A DNA stretch of 64,000 nt from Halpernia sp048269545 (GTDB lineage: Bacteria; Bacteroidota; Bacteroidia; Flavobacteriales; Weeksellaceae): the NCBI RefSeq assembly GCF_048269545.1, contig NZ_JBLXIJ010000004.1:113671-177670 (forward strand), given 5' to 3'. Below, piece by piece: positions 25,669 through 33,518 of this stretch. The stretch's first letter is position 1. Each line of letters begins with the position of its first letter. Under the pieces are notes generated by a model, which saw only the letters and a list, made by a program, of their open reading frames with translations, ran no database searches and was not told the DNA's origin. A program made the translations under genes and the position numbers.

Positions 25669-26226
25669 ATGGAAATTAAATTAAAAGAAATAGCAGAAAT
25701 ACAGTTTGGGTATTACGGTAAACCAAGTGAAAATGGTACTTTGGCGTATTTGCAAGCAAAGCATTTTAACGAATTTGGCCAATTCACAGAAGAAATCGAT
25801 GCTTTTTTGGTTGATGATGATAAAACTAAAACTCAACTTTTGCAGAATGACGATATTTTATTTGTTGCAAAAGGTTTTCGGTTTTTTGCAGCATTATATA
25901 AAAAGGAAATTGGAAATGCAGTTGCATCTTCCATTTTTTATATTTTGAGAGTAGATCAGACTAGAGTTATTCCCGAATATTTAGTCTCGGTTTTAAATCT
26001 ACCTAAAAACAAAGCGTACTTCCAGCAGTCGGCTTCTGGAAGTTCTATTCCTTCTATTCGTAAAAGCGAATTGGAGGATTTTACATTTAATTTACTGTCA
26101 ATTGAAGAGCAAAGAAAGGTGGTTGCTCTACAAGAACTTTATTTTAAAGACATAAAAATTACAGAAACATTAATCGATGAAAAGAAGAAACTTTTCCAAA
26201 GCACAATTTTAAAAATTATTAATTAA
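25669..26226 (+). CDS. Half-size HsdS-like specificity subunit (single TRD)
   Basis: A 185 aa protein with a single target-recognition domain (KLKEIAEIQFGYYGK, LQNDDILFVAKG, ASGSSIPSIRKSELEDFTFNLLSIEEQRKVV) and one C-terminal helix (ITETLIDEKKKLFQSTI). Full HsdS proteins have two such halves in about 400 aa, as the second S gene here does. As a half-subunit it could dimerise and give the shared methyltransferase a second, palindromic specificity. It starts the operon and ends 4 bp before hsdM. It is intact, not a visible truncation. Confidence 0.82.
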   Translation: MEIKLKEIAEIQFGYYGKPSENGTLAYLQAKHFNEFGQFTEEIDAFLVDDDKTKTQLLQNDDILFVAKGFRFFAALYKKEIGNAVASSIFYILRVDQTRVIPEYLVSVLNLPKNKAYFQQSASGSSIPSIRKSELEDFTFNLLSIEEQRKVVALQELYFKDIKITETLIDEKKKLFQSTILKIIN

Positions 26227-26230
26227 GAAG

Positions 26231-27763
26231 ATGAGCGACAATAAAATTACCCAAAGAGAAATCAACAATACGGTTTGGAAAGCGTGCGACAGTTTGCGTC
26301 CTGTTATGGGAAGTGAACAATACAAAGATTACATTCTTACACTTTTGTTTATAAAATATCTATCTGATGTCTGGAAAGATAAAGTGGCGCAATACCGCAT
26401 CAAATATCCAGATAATGAAGAAATGGTGCAACGCCAATTGCAGAGGGAGCGTTTTATTTTGCCGGAAGTAAGTAATTTCGATTATTTATTTGAAAACAGA
26501 AGCGAACCGAATATTGGTGAAATTATCGATATTGGTTTGACCGCTTTGGAGGATGCAAATCGTTCCAAATTGGCAATGGTTTTTCGCAGTATCTCTTTCA
26601 ATTCTGAAACCGTTTTTGGGCAAACCAAACAGCGAAATGCCATAATGAAAAACCTTTTGGTAGATTTTTCAACCTTGGATTTACAACCATCACATTTAGC
26701 CGGAAACGATGTGATCGGTGATAGTTATGAGTTTCTAATCTCAAAATTTGCTGGTGAAAGCGGCAAAAAATCTGGAGAATTCTACACGCCAAGTGAAATT
26801 AGTACACTTCTCGCAAAACTGGTAGACCCGCAACCTGGAAATAGAATTGCTGATCCTGCATGTGGTTCTGGTTCGCTCTTGATAAAAGTTGCCAATGAAG
26901 TGGAAGGTAAAAATTACTCACTTTACGGACAAGAAAATAATGGGAGTACTTGGGCTTTATGTAGAATGAATATGTTTCTACACGAGCAAGACAGTGCAAC
27001 TATAGAATGGGGAGACACCATCAATAATCCAAAATTATTGGAAAATGATGATTTGATGAAATTTAATATTGTGGTTGCCAATCCGCCTTTTAGTTTGGAT
27101 AAATGGGGAGCAGATTCTGCAGCTTCAGATCAGTTCAACCGTTTCCACAGAGGAATTCCGCCAAAAAGCAAAGGCGATTATGCTTTTATAAGCCACATGA
27201 TAGAAACCACTTATGAAGATGTGGGAAAAGTTGGGGTTATTGTTCCGCATGGTGTTTTGTTTCGCAGCAGTAGCGAAGGGAAAATTAGAAAACAATTGAT
27301 AGATGAAAATCTTTTGGAAGCGGTGATTGGTTTGCCTGCCAATCTATTTTTTGGAACAGGAATACCTGCAGCCATTTTAATTTTTAATAAAGGAAAAGGA
27401 AGCAATACCGACATTCTCTTTATAGATGCGAGCAAAGAATTTGAAAGCGGAAAAAATCAAAACAAATTGCGTGAAACAGATATTGAACATATTGTAACGG
27501 CTTTTGAAACTTTTAAAAAAGCAAATTCTCTCACAACTGAAAAAGGAGAAGTAATAGAAGATAAATACAGTTACCGAGCAACGATTGCAGATGTTATAGA
27601 AAACGATTACAATCTGAATATTCCCAGATATGTAGATACTTTTGAGGAAGAAGAGGAAGTGGACATAAAAGCCACTCACAAAAATATTACGGAACTAAAA
27701 AAACAATTGATAGAAGTTGAAAACCAAATGGAAAACTACTTGAAGGAACTTAATCTTATTTAA
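26231..27763 (+). CDS. hsdM: Type I restriction-modification methyltransferase HsdM
   Basis: A 510 aa N6-adenine DNA methyltransferase subunit. It has an N-terminal HsdM helical domain (NNTVWKACDSLRPVMGSEQYKDYIL), GEFYTPSEIS, SAM motif I DPACGSGSLLIKV and the catalytic NPPF in VVANPPFSLDKWG. A C-terminal helical tail (ITELKKQLIEVENQMENYL) would contact HsdS. Length is normal. It lies between two S genes, 4 bp after the half-size one and 1 bp before the full-size one, so all three are translationally linked. Confidence 0.96.
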   Translation: MSDNKITQREINNTVWKACDSLRPVMGSEQYKDYILTLLFIKYLSDVWKDKVAQYRIKYPDNEEMVQRQLQRERFILPEVSNFDYLFENRSEPNIGEIIDIGLTALEDANRSKLAMVFRSISFNSETVFGQTKQRNAIMKNLLVDFSTLDLQPSHLAGNDVIGDSYEFLISKFAGESGKKSGEFYTPSEISTLLAKLVDPQPGNRIADPACGSGSLLIKVANEVEGKNYSLYGQENNGSTWALCRMNMFLHEQDSATIEWGDTINNPKLLENDDLMKFNIVVANPPFSLDKWGADSAASDQFNRFHRGIPPKSKGDYAFISHMIETTYEDVGKVGVIVPHGVLFRSSSEGKIRKQLIDENLLEAVIGLPANLFFGTGIPAAILIFNKGKGSNTDILFIDASKEFESGKNQNKLRETDIEHIVTAFETFKKANSLTTEKGEVIEDKYSYRATIADVIENDYNLNIPRYVDTFEEEEEVDIKATHKNITELKKQLIEVENQMENYLKELNLI

Positions 27764-27764
27764 A

Positions 27765-28970
27765 ATGGAAGCAGCAAATTACAAGCAAACTTCCGTAGGT
27801 TTAATTCCGAGTGATTGGGAAGTGAAGAAATTGGGCAGTTTAGGTAAAATTATTTCTGGTTTAACTTATAGTCCGGAAGATGTTTCAGGAGATGATGGAA
27901 TACTAGTTTTGCGTTCCTCAAATGTTCAAGAAAGACAATTGGTTTTCGATGATAATGTTTTTGTTAAAGTCGAAGCATTTAATTCTGTTCAGAAAAATGA
28001 TATTTTGATTTGTGTGCGAAATGGAAGTAAAAATCTGATAGGTAAAAATGCTTTAATTACACAAGAAATAGAAGGTGTTGCTTTTGGAGCATTTATGGCA
28101 ATTTTTAGAAGTGATTTTAATAAGTATTTATTTCAGATATTCGGAACAGATTTATATCAGAAAGAAATTCATAAAAATCTTGGTGCTACAATAAATTCTA
28201 TAAATGGAAGTGATTTAAAAGAATTTAAAATCCCACTTCCACCGCTTCCAGAGCAAGAAAAAATAGCAAAAATTTTATCAACTTGGGATTCGGCAATAGA
28301 TGAGTGCAAAACGATTATTGAAAATTTGAAATTGAGGAATAAAGGTTTGTCGCAACAATTGCTTTCTGGTAAAATGAGAGTGAAAGGGTTTGAGGAAACG
28401 AAATGGAATAACCAAAATTTAGGACATGTAACTGAAAATTTTTCTAGGAGAAATAAATCACTTATTGATGCTAGAATTTATTCAGTTACTAATTCAAATG
28501 GTTTTGTTTTACAATCAGATCATTTTTCAAGAGAGGTTGCGGGAAGTGATTTAAATAATTACAAAATAATTAGAAGAAATGAATTTGCATATAATCCAGC
28601 GAGAATTAATGTAGGTTCAATCGCCTACTTTTCCGAAGATATTGGTGTGATAAGTTCTTTGTATGTGTGTTTTAAAACTAATGATTTACTACATGATGGA
28701 TTTCTTTCAGAATGGCTGAAATTGGAAAAAACTAATCATGATATTAATAGATATGGAGAAGGAGGAGTTAGAGTTTATTTGTGGTATGATTTGTTTAAAA
28801 CAATAAAAATTAATTTTCCAGACTTAAAAGAACAGTATGCTATTGTGAATATTCTTGAGAAAGCCACAGAAGAGCTCCACCACTTCCAACAAAAACTAGA
28901 AAAACTGCAATTAGAAAAAAAAGGATTAATGCAGCAATTGTTGACGGGGAAAGTGAGAGTGAAAATTTAA
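27765..28970 (+). CDS. hsdS: Type I specificity subunit HsdS (two TRDs)
   Basis: A 401 aa DNA-recognition subunit. TRD1 (about 1-150) ends in the conserved helix segment PLPPLPEQEKIAKILSTWDSAID; TRD2 (about 210-350) ends in the parallel FPDLKEQYAIVNILEKATEE. Both halves finish in near-identical tails (QQLLSGKMRVKGF and QQLLTGKVRVKI), the usual internal repeat that gives HsdS its pseudo-twofold symmetry. The recognised sequence cannot be read from this. It follows hsdM by one base. Confidence 0.95.
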   Translation: MEAANYKQTSVGLIPSDWEVKKLGSLGKIISGLTYSPEDVSGDDGILVLRSSNVQERQLVFDDNVFVKVEAFNSVQKNDILICVRNGSKNLIGKNALITQEIEGVAFGAFMAIFRSDFNKYLFQIFGTDLYQKEIHKNLGATINSINGSDLKEFKIPLPPLPEQEKIAKILSTWDSAIDECKTIIENLKLRNKGLSQQLLSGKMRVKGFEETKWNNQNLGHVTENFSRRNKSLIDARIYSVTNSNGFVLQSDHFSREVAGSDLNNYKIIRRNEFAYNPARINVGSIAYFSEDIGVISSLYVCFKTNDLLHDGFLSEWLKLEKTNHDINRYGEGGVRVYLWYDLFKTIKINFPDLKEQYAIVNILEKATEELHHFQQKLEKLQLEKKGLMQQLLTGKVRVKI

Positions 28971-28993
28971 AAACACATAAATGAAAAAAAATA

Positions 28994-30355
28994 ATGAATA
29001 TAAATCAAAAACAAACTATTGAAAATATCTTAAATGATATAAATGAAATTGATGTTGAAGAGATTTTAGTTTCTGCCAATCCAAGCGAAACAGATTTAAG
29101 TAAAATCAATATAGGTAAATATAGTGCTACCGAATTTCTTCATCTTTTCAATAAAATGACAAATCAATTAGATGTAGAATTAAAAAATGGTTTGGGATTT
29201 CTCTTGCCATTTAATGAAAACTATTCCAATGAATTTGGTGCGGTAAATCTTCAAACTGATTTGACGAATATTAAAAGTTATTTAAATTCAAGTCAGTTTT
29301 CTGTAATCGAACCTTTGTTAGACAGATTAATTCATTATCAAGTAAAGAACGGATTTTGGAATAAATCTGAAATAAAGTCGCATCCAGTAGATACGGAAGA
29401 ATTAAAGAAGCAAAAAACTCTAATTAATCTTAATCAAAAAGCATTGGAAAAAAATCTCCTTTTCTATAATGATTTAAAAAATAATTTAGATACTACCATT
29501 TCAGATTTGAATACTTTAATAAATGAAAAAAAAGTAGAATTAGCAGAAATCACAACATTGTTAACAACAGCAAATAATCAAATCACAGAAATTAATTCAG
29601 TTGTTTCTAATTCTTCGATTAAAGACACAGAAATTGATGGAATTTTAAAAAATATAAAAGATAAAGTAACGACAGTTTCTGAAAGCATAAAAGTTTACGA
29701 AACAAACTATTCTGAAATTGAAAAAAATAATAAACTTTTAGAAATTGAACTAAATGCTGCAATTGCAACTGCTACCAAAGATTTAAAAAAATCTAAAGAA
29801 GGAATTGAATTTATTGAAAGTAATCGTGAAGAAATTGTTCGCCTTACAGGAATGGCAGCAGATGGAGCATTAGGTTCAAAGTTTGATCAAAGGCAAGATA
29901 AATTGGATAAAGATTTAAAGTTATGGAAATGGGCGATACCTGTAATGACAACTCTTGCAGGTGCTTGGATTGTAATTGTTTTCAAATATTTAGTACCAGA
30001 TTTTAAAGATGAATGGGTAAATATATCTGTCACCGTTTTAAAAACTTCTCCTGCTTTTATACTGCTTGGCTTTGTTTTTTCGCAATATAAAAAAGAAAGA
30101 AATCTACAGGAAGAATATGCATTTAAATCTGCTGTCGCAATGACACTCACTGCATATTCTGAAATGCTTTCTAATGCGGACGTTGAAGACAATAATTCTC
30201 GTCAACAAATGCTGTTAAAATCTATAGAATTAATCTACAATCAACCACAAATTCATCCAAATAAAAGTGAAAAATTATTTAGTTTCAACACTAAAGATTT
30301 GAAAGAAACGGTTGTAGATTTAAATGATACTCTAAAAAATTTAAAGAATAATTAA
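28994..30355 (+). CDS. Coiled-coil protein with two C-terminal membrane helices
   Basis: I do not recognise a named family. The 453 aa product has an N-terminal globular part (1 to about 125), a long coiled coil (about 134-282) and the segment VRLTGMAADGALGSKFDQRQDKL. Two membrane helices (about 313-333 and 347-365) follow, then a cytoplasmic helical tail (KKERNLQEEYAFKSAVAMTLTAYSEML). It lies 23 bp after hsdS and 19 bp before the AlbA_2 gene, so it is part of the restriction operon. The plan of sensor, coiled coil and membrane pair suggests a membrane-tethered defence accessory; this is inference. Confidence 0.7.
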   Translation: MNINQKQTIENILNDINEIDVEEILVSANPSETDLSKINIGKYSATEFLHLFNKMTNQLDVELKNGLGFLLPFNENYSNEFGAVNLQTDLTNIKSYLNSSQFSVIEPLLDRLIHYQVKNGFWNKSEIKSHPVDTEELKKQKTLINLNQKALEKNLLFYNDLKNNLDTTISDLNTLINEKKVELAEITTLLTTANNQITEINSVVSNSSIKDTEIDGILKNIKDKVTTVSESIKVYETNYSEIEKNNKLLEIELNAAIATATKDLKKSKEGIEFIESNREEIVRLTGMAADGALGSKFDQRQDKLDKDLKLWKWAIPVMTTLAGAWIVIVFKYLVPDFKDEWVNISVTVLKTSPAFILLGFVFSQYKKERNLQEEYAFKSAVAMTLTAYSEMLSNADVEDNNSRQQMLLKSIELIYNQPQIHPNKSEKLFSFNTKDLKETVVDLNDTLKNLKNN

Positions 30356-30374
30356 ATTTAACTGATAAATCTTT

Positions 30375-32033
30375 ATGACTACAGAACAACTACAATCTAT
30401 TCTAGAAAACCTGCGAAACCTTTCTGCCGAAAATGAAATCGTAGAATTCAAAGAAGCAAAAAATTCCTATGATTTCACCAAATTAGGGCGTTATTTTTCT
30501 GCACTTTCCAATGAGGCAAATCTGCATAACAAAACTTGTGCATGGTTGGTATTTGGTGTAGAAGATAAAAAGCACATGGTTGTAGGTTCCAACTTTCGGG
30601 CGACAAGAAAAGACCTGGATAGTTTGAAAGGAGAAATTGCGAAGAAAACTATCAATGGTATTTCGTTTATAGAAATTCACGAACTTCAAACTTCTGAAGG
30701 AAGAGTAATCCTATTCCAAATTCCGGCTGCTCCAAAAGGTATTCCTGTTTCTTTTGATGGGCATTATTACGCTAGAGATGGCGAAGAACTCACTTCATTA
30801 AATATTGAAAAAATAGAACGTATTCGCGCACAAGCAAATATGGAAGATTGGAGTGCAGCAATCGTAAAAGATGCTTCTATAGAAGACTTGGATGAAGATG
30901 CGATAACTTTAGCAAGAAAAAATTTTAAAAATAAATTCCCAGAAAAAGCAACTGAACTTGATACTTGGGATACTATTACTTTCCTGAATAAAGCCAAAGT
31001 AACCATAAAGGGAAAAATAACCCGAACCGCATTAATACTTTTGGGAAAAGATGAATCTGAACATTTTCTAAATCCTGCAGAAGTGAAAATTCGTTGGAAA
31101 TTGATTGGCGATGATGGTTCAGATATCGATTATGATATTTTCGGACTTCCTATGATTTTATCTGTTGAGAAAGTTTTTGCAAAAATTAGAAATATCAAGT
31201 ACCGATATATGCAAGAAGGAACAATTTTCCCTACAGAAGTTGCGAAGTACGAACCATTTTCTATTCGTGAAGCCATTAATAATTGTATTGCTCACCAAGA
31301 TTACACCAAAAATGCAAGAATTAATGTAATAGAAATGGAAGACCAATTGATATTTACCAATCAAGGTTCTTTTATTCCGGGAAGTGTAGAAAAAGTAGTT
31401 ATTGATGATGCTCCAGAAGAATTTTATCGGAATAGATTTTTAGCAACAGCAATGTTCAACTTGAAAATGGTAGATACTGCAGGTGGTGGAATCAAGAAAA
31501 TCTTCAATTTTCAAAGAGCGCGTTATTTCCCAATGCCAGATTACGATTTGTCTGATGATAAAGTAAAAGTTACCATTTCGGGCAAAATTCTGGATATGGA
31601 TTATGCGCGTTTATTAGCCAATCATAAAGAATTGACTTTAGAAGAAATTATGATGCTGGATAAAGTGCAGAAGAAAATCCCACTTACGGTATTGGAAGAA
31701 AAACAACTGAAAAATAAAAAATTGATTGAAGGAAGAAAACCTAATTTCTTTATTGGTTTAAAAGTAGCAGAAAAAACAGGGCAAAAAGCAGTTTATTCTA
31801 AAACCAAGGGATTTGATAAAACTTATTATTTAGATTTAATTGTTAAAGCAATAAAAGAACATAAGGAATTGAATAGAAAAGAAATTGATGAATTACTTTG
31901 GAGTAAGTTGCCTGACTGGATGACGGAAAAACAGAAGAAAAACAAAGTTGGAAATTTGCTTACTGAATTAAGAGTATCACATGTGATAGAAAATATTGGA
32001 ACTTATACTAATCCAAAATGGTCTCTTAAATAA
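30375..32033 (+). CDS. AlbA_2 (Schlafen-type) ATP-binding protein
   Basis: A 552 aa protein with an N-terminal AlbA_2/Schlafen-like domain (EIVEFKEAKNSYDFTKLGRYFSALSNEAN, WLVFGVED, VILFQIPAAPKGIPVSFDGHYYARDG). A GHKL-like ATPase module follows (FSIREAINNCIAHQDYTKNARINV, FTNQGSFIPG, NRFLATAMFNLKMVDTAGGGIKKI), and a C-terminal winged helix ends near VGNLLTELRVSHVIENIG. Such proteins are often labelled RecG-like or transcriptional regulator, and they recur in type I restriction loci. The actual role is not established. A 12-bp repeat array begins right at its stop codon. Confidence 0.82.
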   Translation: MTTEQLQSILENLRNLSAENEIVEFKEAKNSYDFTKLGRYFSALSNEANLHNKTCAWLVFGVEDKKHMVVGSNFRATRKDLDSLKGEIAKKTINGISFIEIHELQTSEGRVILFQIPAAPKGIPVSFDGHYYARDGEELTSLNIEKIERIRAQANMEDWSAAIVKDASIEDLDEDAITLARKNFKNKFPEKATELDTWDTITFLNKAKVTIKGKITRTALILLGKDESEHFLNPAEVKIRWKLIGDDGSDIDYDIFGLPMILSVEKVFAKIRNIKYRYMQEGTIFPTEVAKYEPFSIREAINNCIAHQDYTKNARINVIEMEDQLIFTNQGSFIPGSVEKVVIDDAPEEFYRNRFLATAMFNLKMVDTAGGGIKKIFNFQRARYFPMPDYDLSDDKVKVTISGKILDMDYARLLANHKELTLEEIMMLDKVQKKIPLTVLEEKQLKNKKLIEGRKPNFFIGLKVAEKTGQKAVYSKTKGFDKTYYLDLIVKAIKEHKELNRKEIDELLWSKLPDWMTEKQKKNKVGNLLTELRVSHVIENIGTYTNPKWSLK

Positions 32034-32169
32034 TAATTTTAAGAGAGAATTTAAGAGAGGATTTAAGAGAGAAATTGAAATTATATTTAAGGGTAAATCT
32101 GTGGAATCATTTAATGCTGCAATTTGAGAGTTGAATTGGAAATGATTTAAGAGAGAATTTAAGAGAAGA
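32022..32169 (+). repeat. 12-bp tandem repeat array between AlbA_2 and PLD genes
   Basis: TTTAAGAGAGAA units start at 32038, 32050, 32062, 32146 and 32158; the two blocks are 108 bp apart, nine units exactly, with degenerate units between (for example 32086). The first unit pairs with TCTCTTAAA at 32022-32030, inside the end of the upstream gene, forming a 9-bp inverted repeat. The 213-bp gap has no supported gene. The array may be an operator for the PLD-hsdR unit, or a decayed coding tail (FKRE repeats in another frame). Confidence 0.7.
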
Positions 32170-32246
32170 AATAAAAGGAATTGTATATATAATTCAGCAT
32201 TAAGTTATTTAAAGATTATTGACTTCAGATATTTAAAATCAATTAC

Positions 32247-33518
32247 ATGAAAATAGTAAAATTACAGTCGCATTTAGTTCCTGAAATTAGAAAAGCAAAA
32301 GAAGTTTTCATTGCAACAGCTATTATTTCAGAAAAAGGATTAGAAACCATTTTAAATAATATAGATACGGAATGTAAGTTAAAATTAATAATAGGGATTG
32401 ATTTACCTACTCCAGTTGTAGTTTTTAAAAAAATTCTAGAATTAAAAAATGAAAATATTATAGCAAAAGTATTTCTAAAGCCAACTTATTTTCATCCAAA
32501 ATTATATTTAACAAATGGAGAAAACAAAACTGTCTTTGTAGGTTCTGGAAATTGTACGAGAGGTGGTTTGGAGAATCACATTGAGTTGTTTCATAAAGTT
32601 TCAAATGAAAAAGACTATTTAGAATATGTAACATGGTTCAATACTTATTTCAATTTAAGTTCAGAGATTACAGAAGAATGGTTAACAGAATACGAAAAAC
32701 TATATGATAATAGGGAATTAATTGAAAATTTAGATAGAAATAAAGTAAGTGCCTTCAAAAAAAGAATTTCATCAACTAAAGAAACTATTGATTTAGAAAC
32801 TATTGATTTTACAAATCAGTTTTTTAAATCGACGCATTATAAAGCTTTCGAAATTCACAAATTAAAAAGCCGAATACCAGAGCATGATGATGAACGATTA
32901 GAAGTTAAGAAAAAACTAGAAGAATTACACGAAATTTTATTACCATTAATCAGAAATAATAACTGGGATTTGTTTCCGCATCACATGAATACTCATATTG
33001 TTTCGTCTCACAAACATGGTGAATTTACAGGAGAAGATTTAGGAGCATTATGGTTACATTATGGTAAAAGTGAAAAGGAATTATCAAAGTTTAAAGAGCT
33101 TTATGGTGAAAACCAAACAAGTATGTACCAAATGCGGCTTCAAGTTTTAGTTCATTTAGAAGAGGTTTCCATTTGGTTACGTGTAGGAAAAAATAATGGA
33201 AGCGTTGTTGATCGCGATAGTTTCAAACAGAAACTAAAACAAGTCAGTTATCAAAATATTTTTTATTCTCTAATGGGTAACCTAGATAAAAACTTTTTTA
33301 TACAGATCAATAAAGAAAAAAGATACGTTGGTTCATTTAACAATGCTTCTGAATTATATGAATTCGTGAAAAATGATAATGTCACAAATTATTTTATAAT
33401 AGGGAGAGAGTTTCTTCCTTGTTCAGAAGATATTAGTATTGATAATATTGCTGAAACTGTTATCAAAAATTTTGAAATTTTGTATCCCATATATAATTTA
33501 ATTAAAACGGAAATATAA
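32247..33518 (+). CDS. PLD-fold protein, probable nuclease
   Basis: A 423 aa protein with one phospholipase D-type active site at the N-terminus: HPK (His83, Lys85), then VGSGNCTRGG (Ser100, Asn102) and ENHIELF (Glu113). This degenerate HxK...N...E pattern is that of PLD-family nucleases acting as dimers rather than of lipases. The remaining 280 residues are not recognised. Its stop overlaps the hsdR start by one base, so it is made together with the restriction subunit. It may be an extra nuclease of the restriction system; this is inference. Confidence 0.75.
   Translation: MKIVKLQSHLVPEIRKAKEVFIATAIISEKGLETILNNIDTECKLKLIIGIDLPTPVVVFKKILELKNENIIAKVFLKPTYFHPKLYLTNGENKTVFVGSGNCTRGGLENHIELFHKVSNEKDYLEYVTWFNTYFNLSSEITEEWLTEYEKLYDNRELIENLDRNKVSAFKKRISSTKETIDLETIDFTNQFFKSTHYKAFEIHKLKSRIPEHDDERLEVKKKLEELHEILLPLIRNNNWDLFPHHMNTHIVSSHKHGEFTGEDLGALWLHYGKSEKELSKFKELYGENQTSMYQMRLQVLVHLEEVSIWLRVGKNNGSVVDRDSFKQKLKQVSYQNIFYSLMGNLDKNFFIQINKEKRYVGSFNNASELYEFVKNDNVTNYFIIGREFLPCSEDISIDNIAETVIKNFEILYPIYNLIKTEI

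Noticed and set aside
32034..32125. C-terminal extension of the AlbA_2 protein by frameshift (FKREFKRG...)
   Set aside because: The in-frame stop is followed by a second stop, no slippery sequence is evident and the repeats continue past further stops; kept only as an alternative reading of the 12-bp array.
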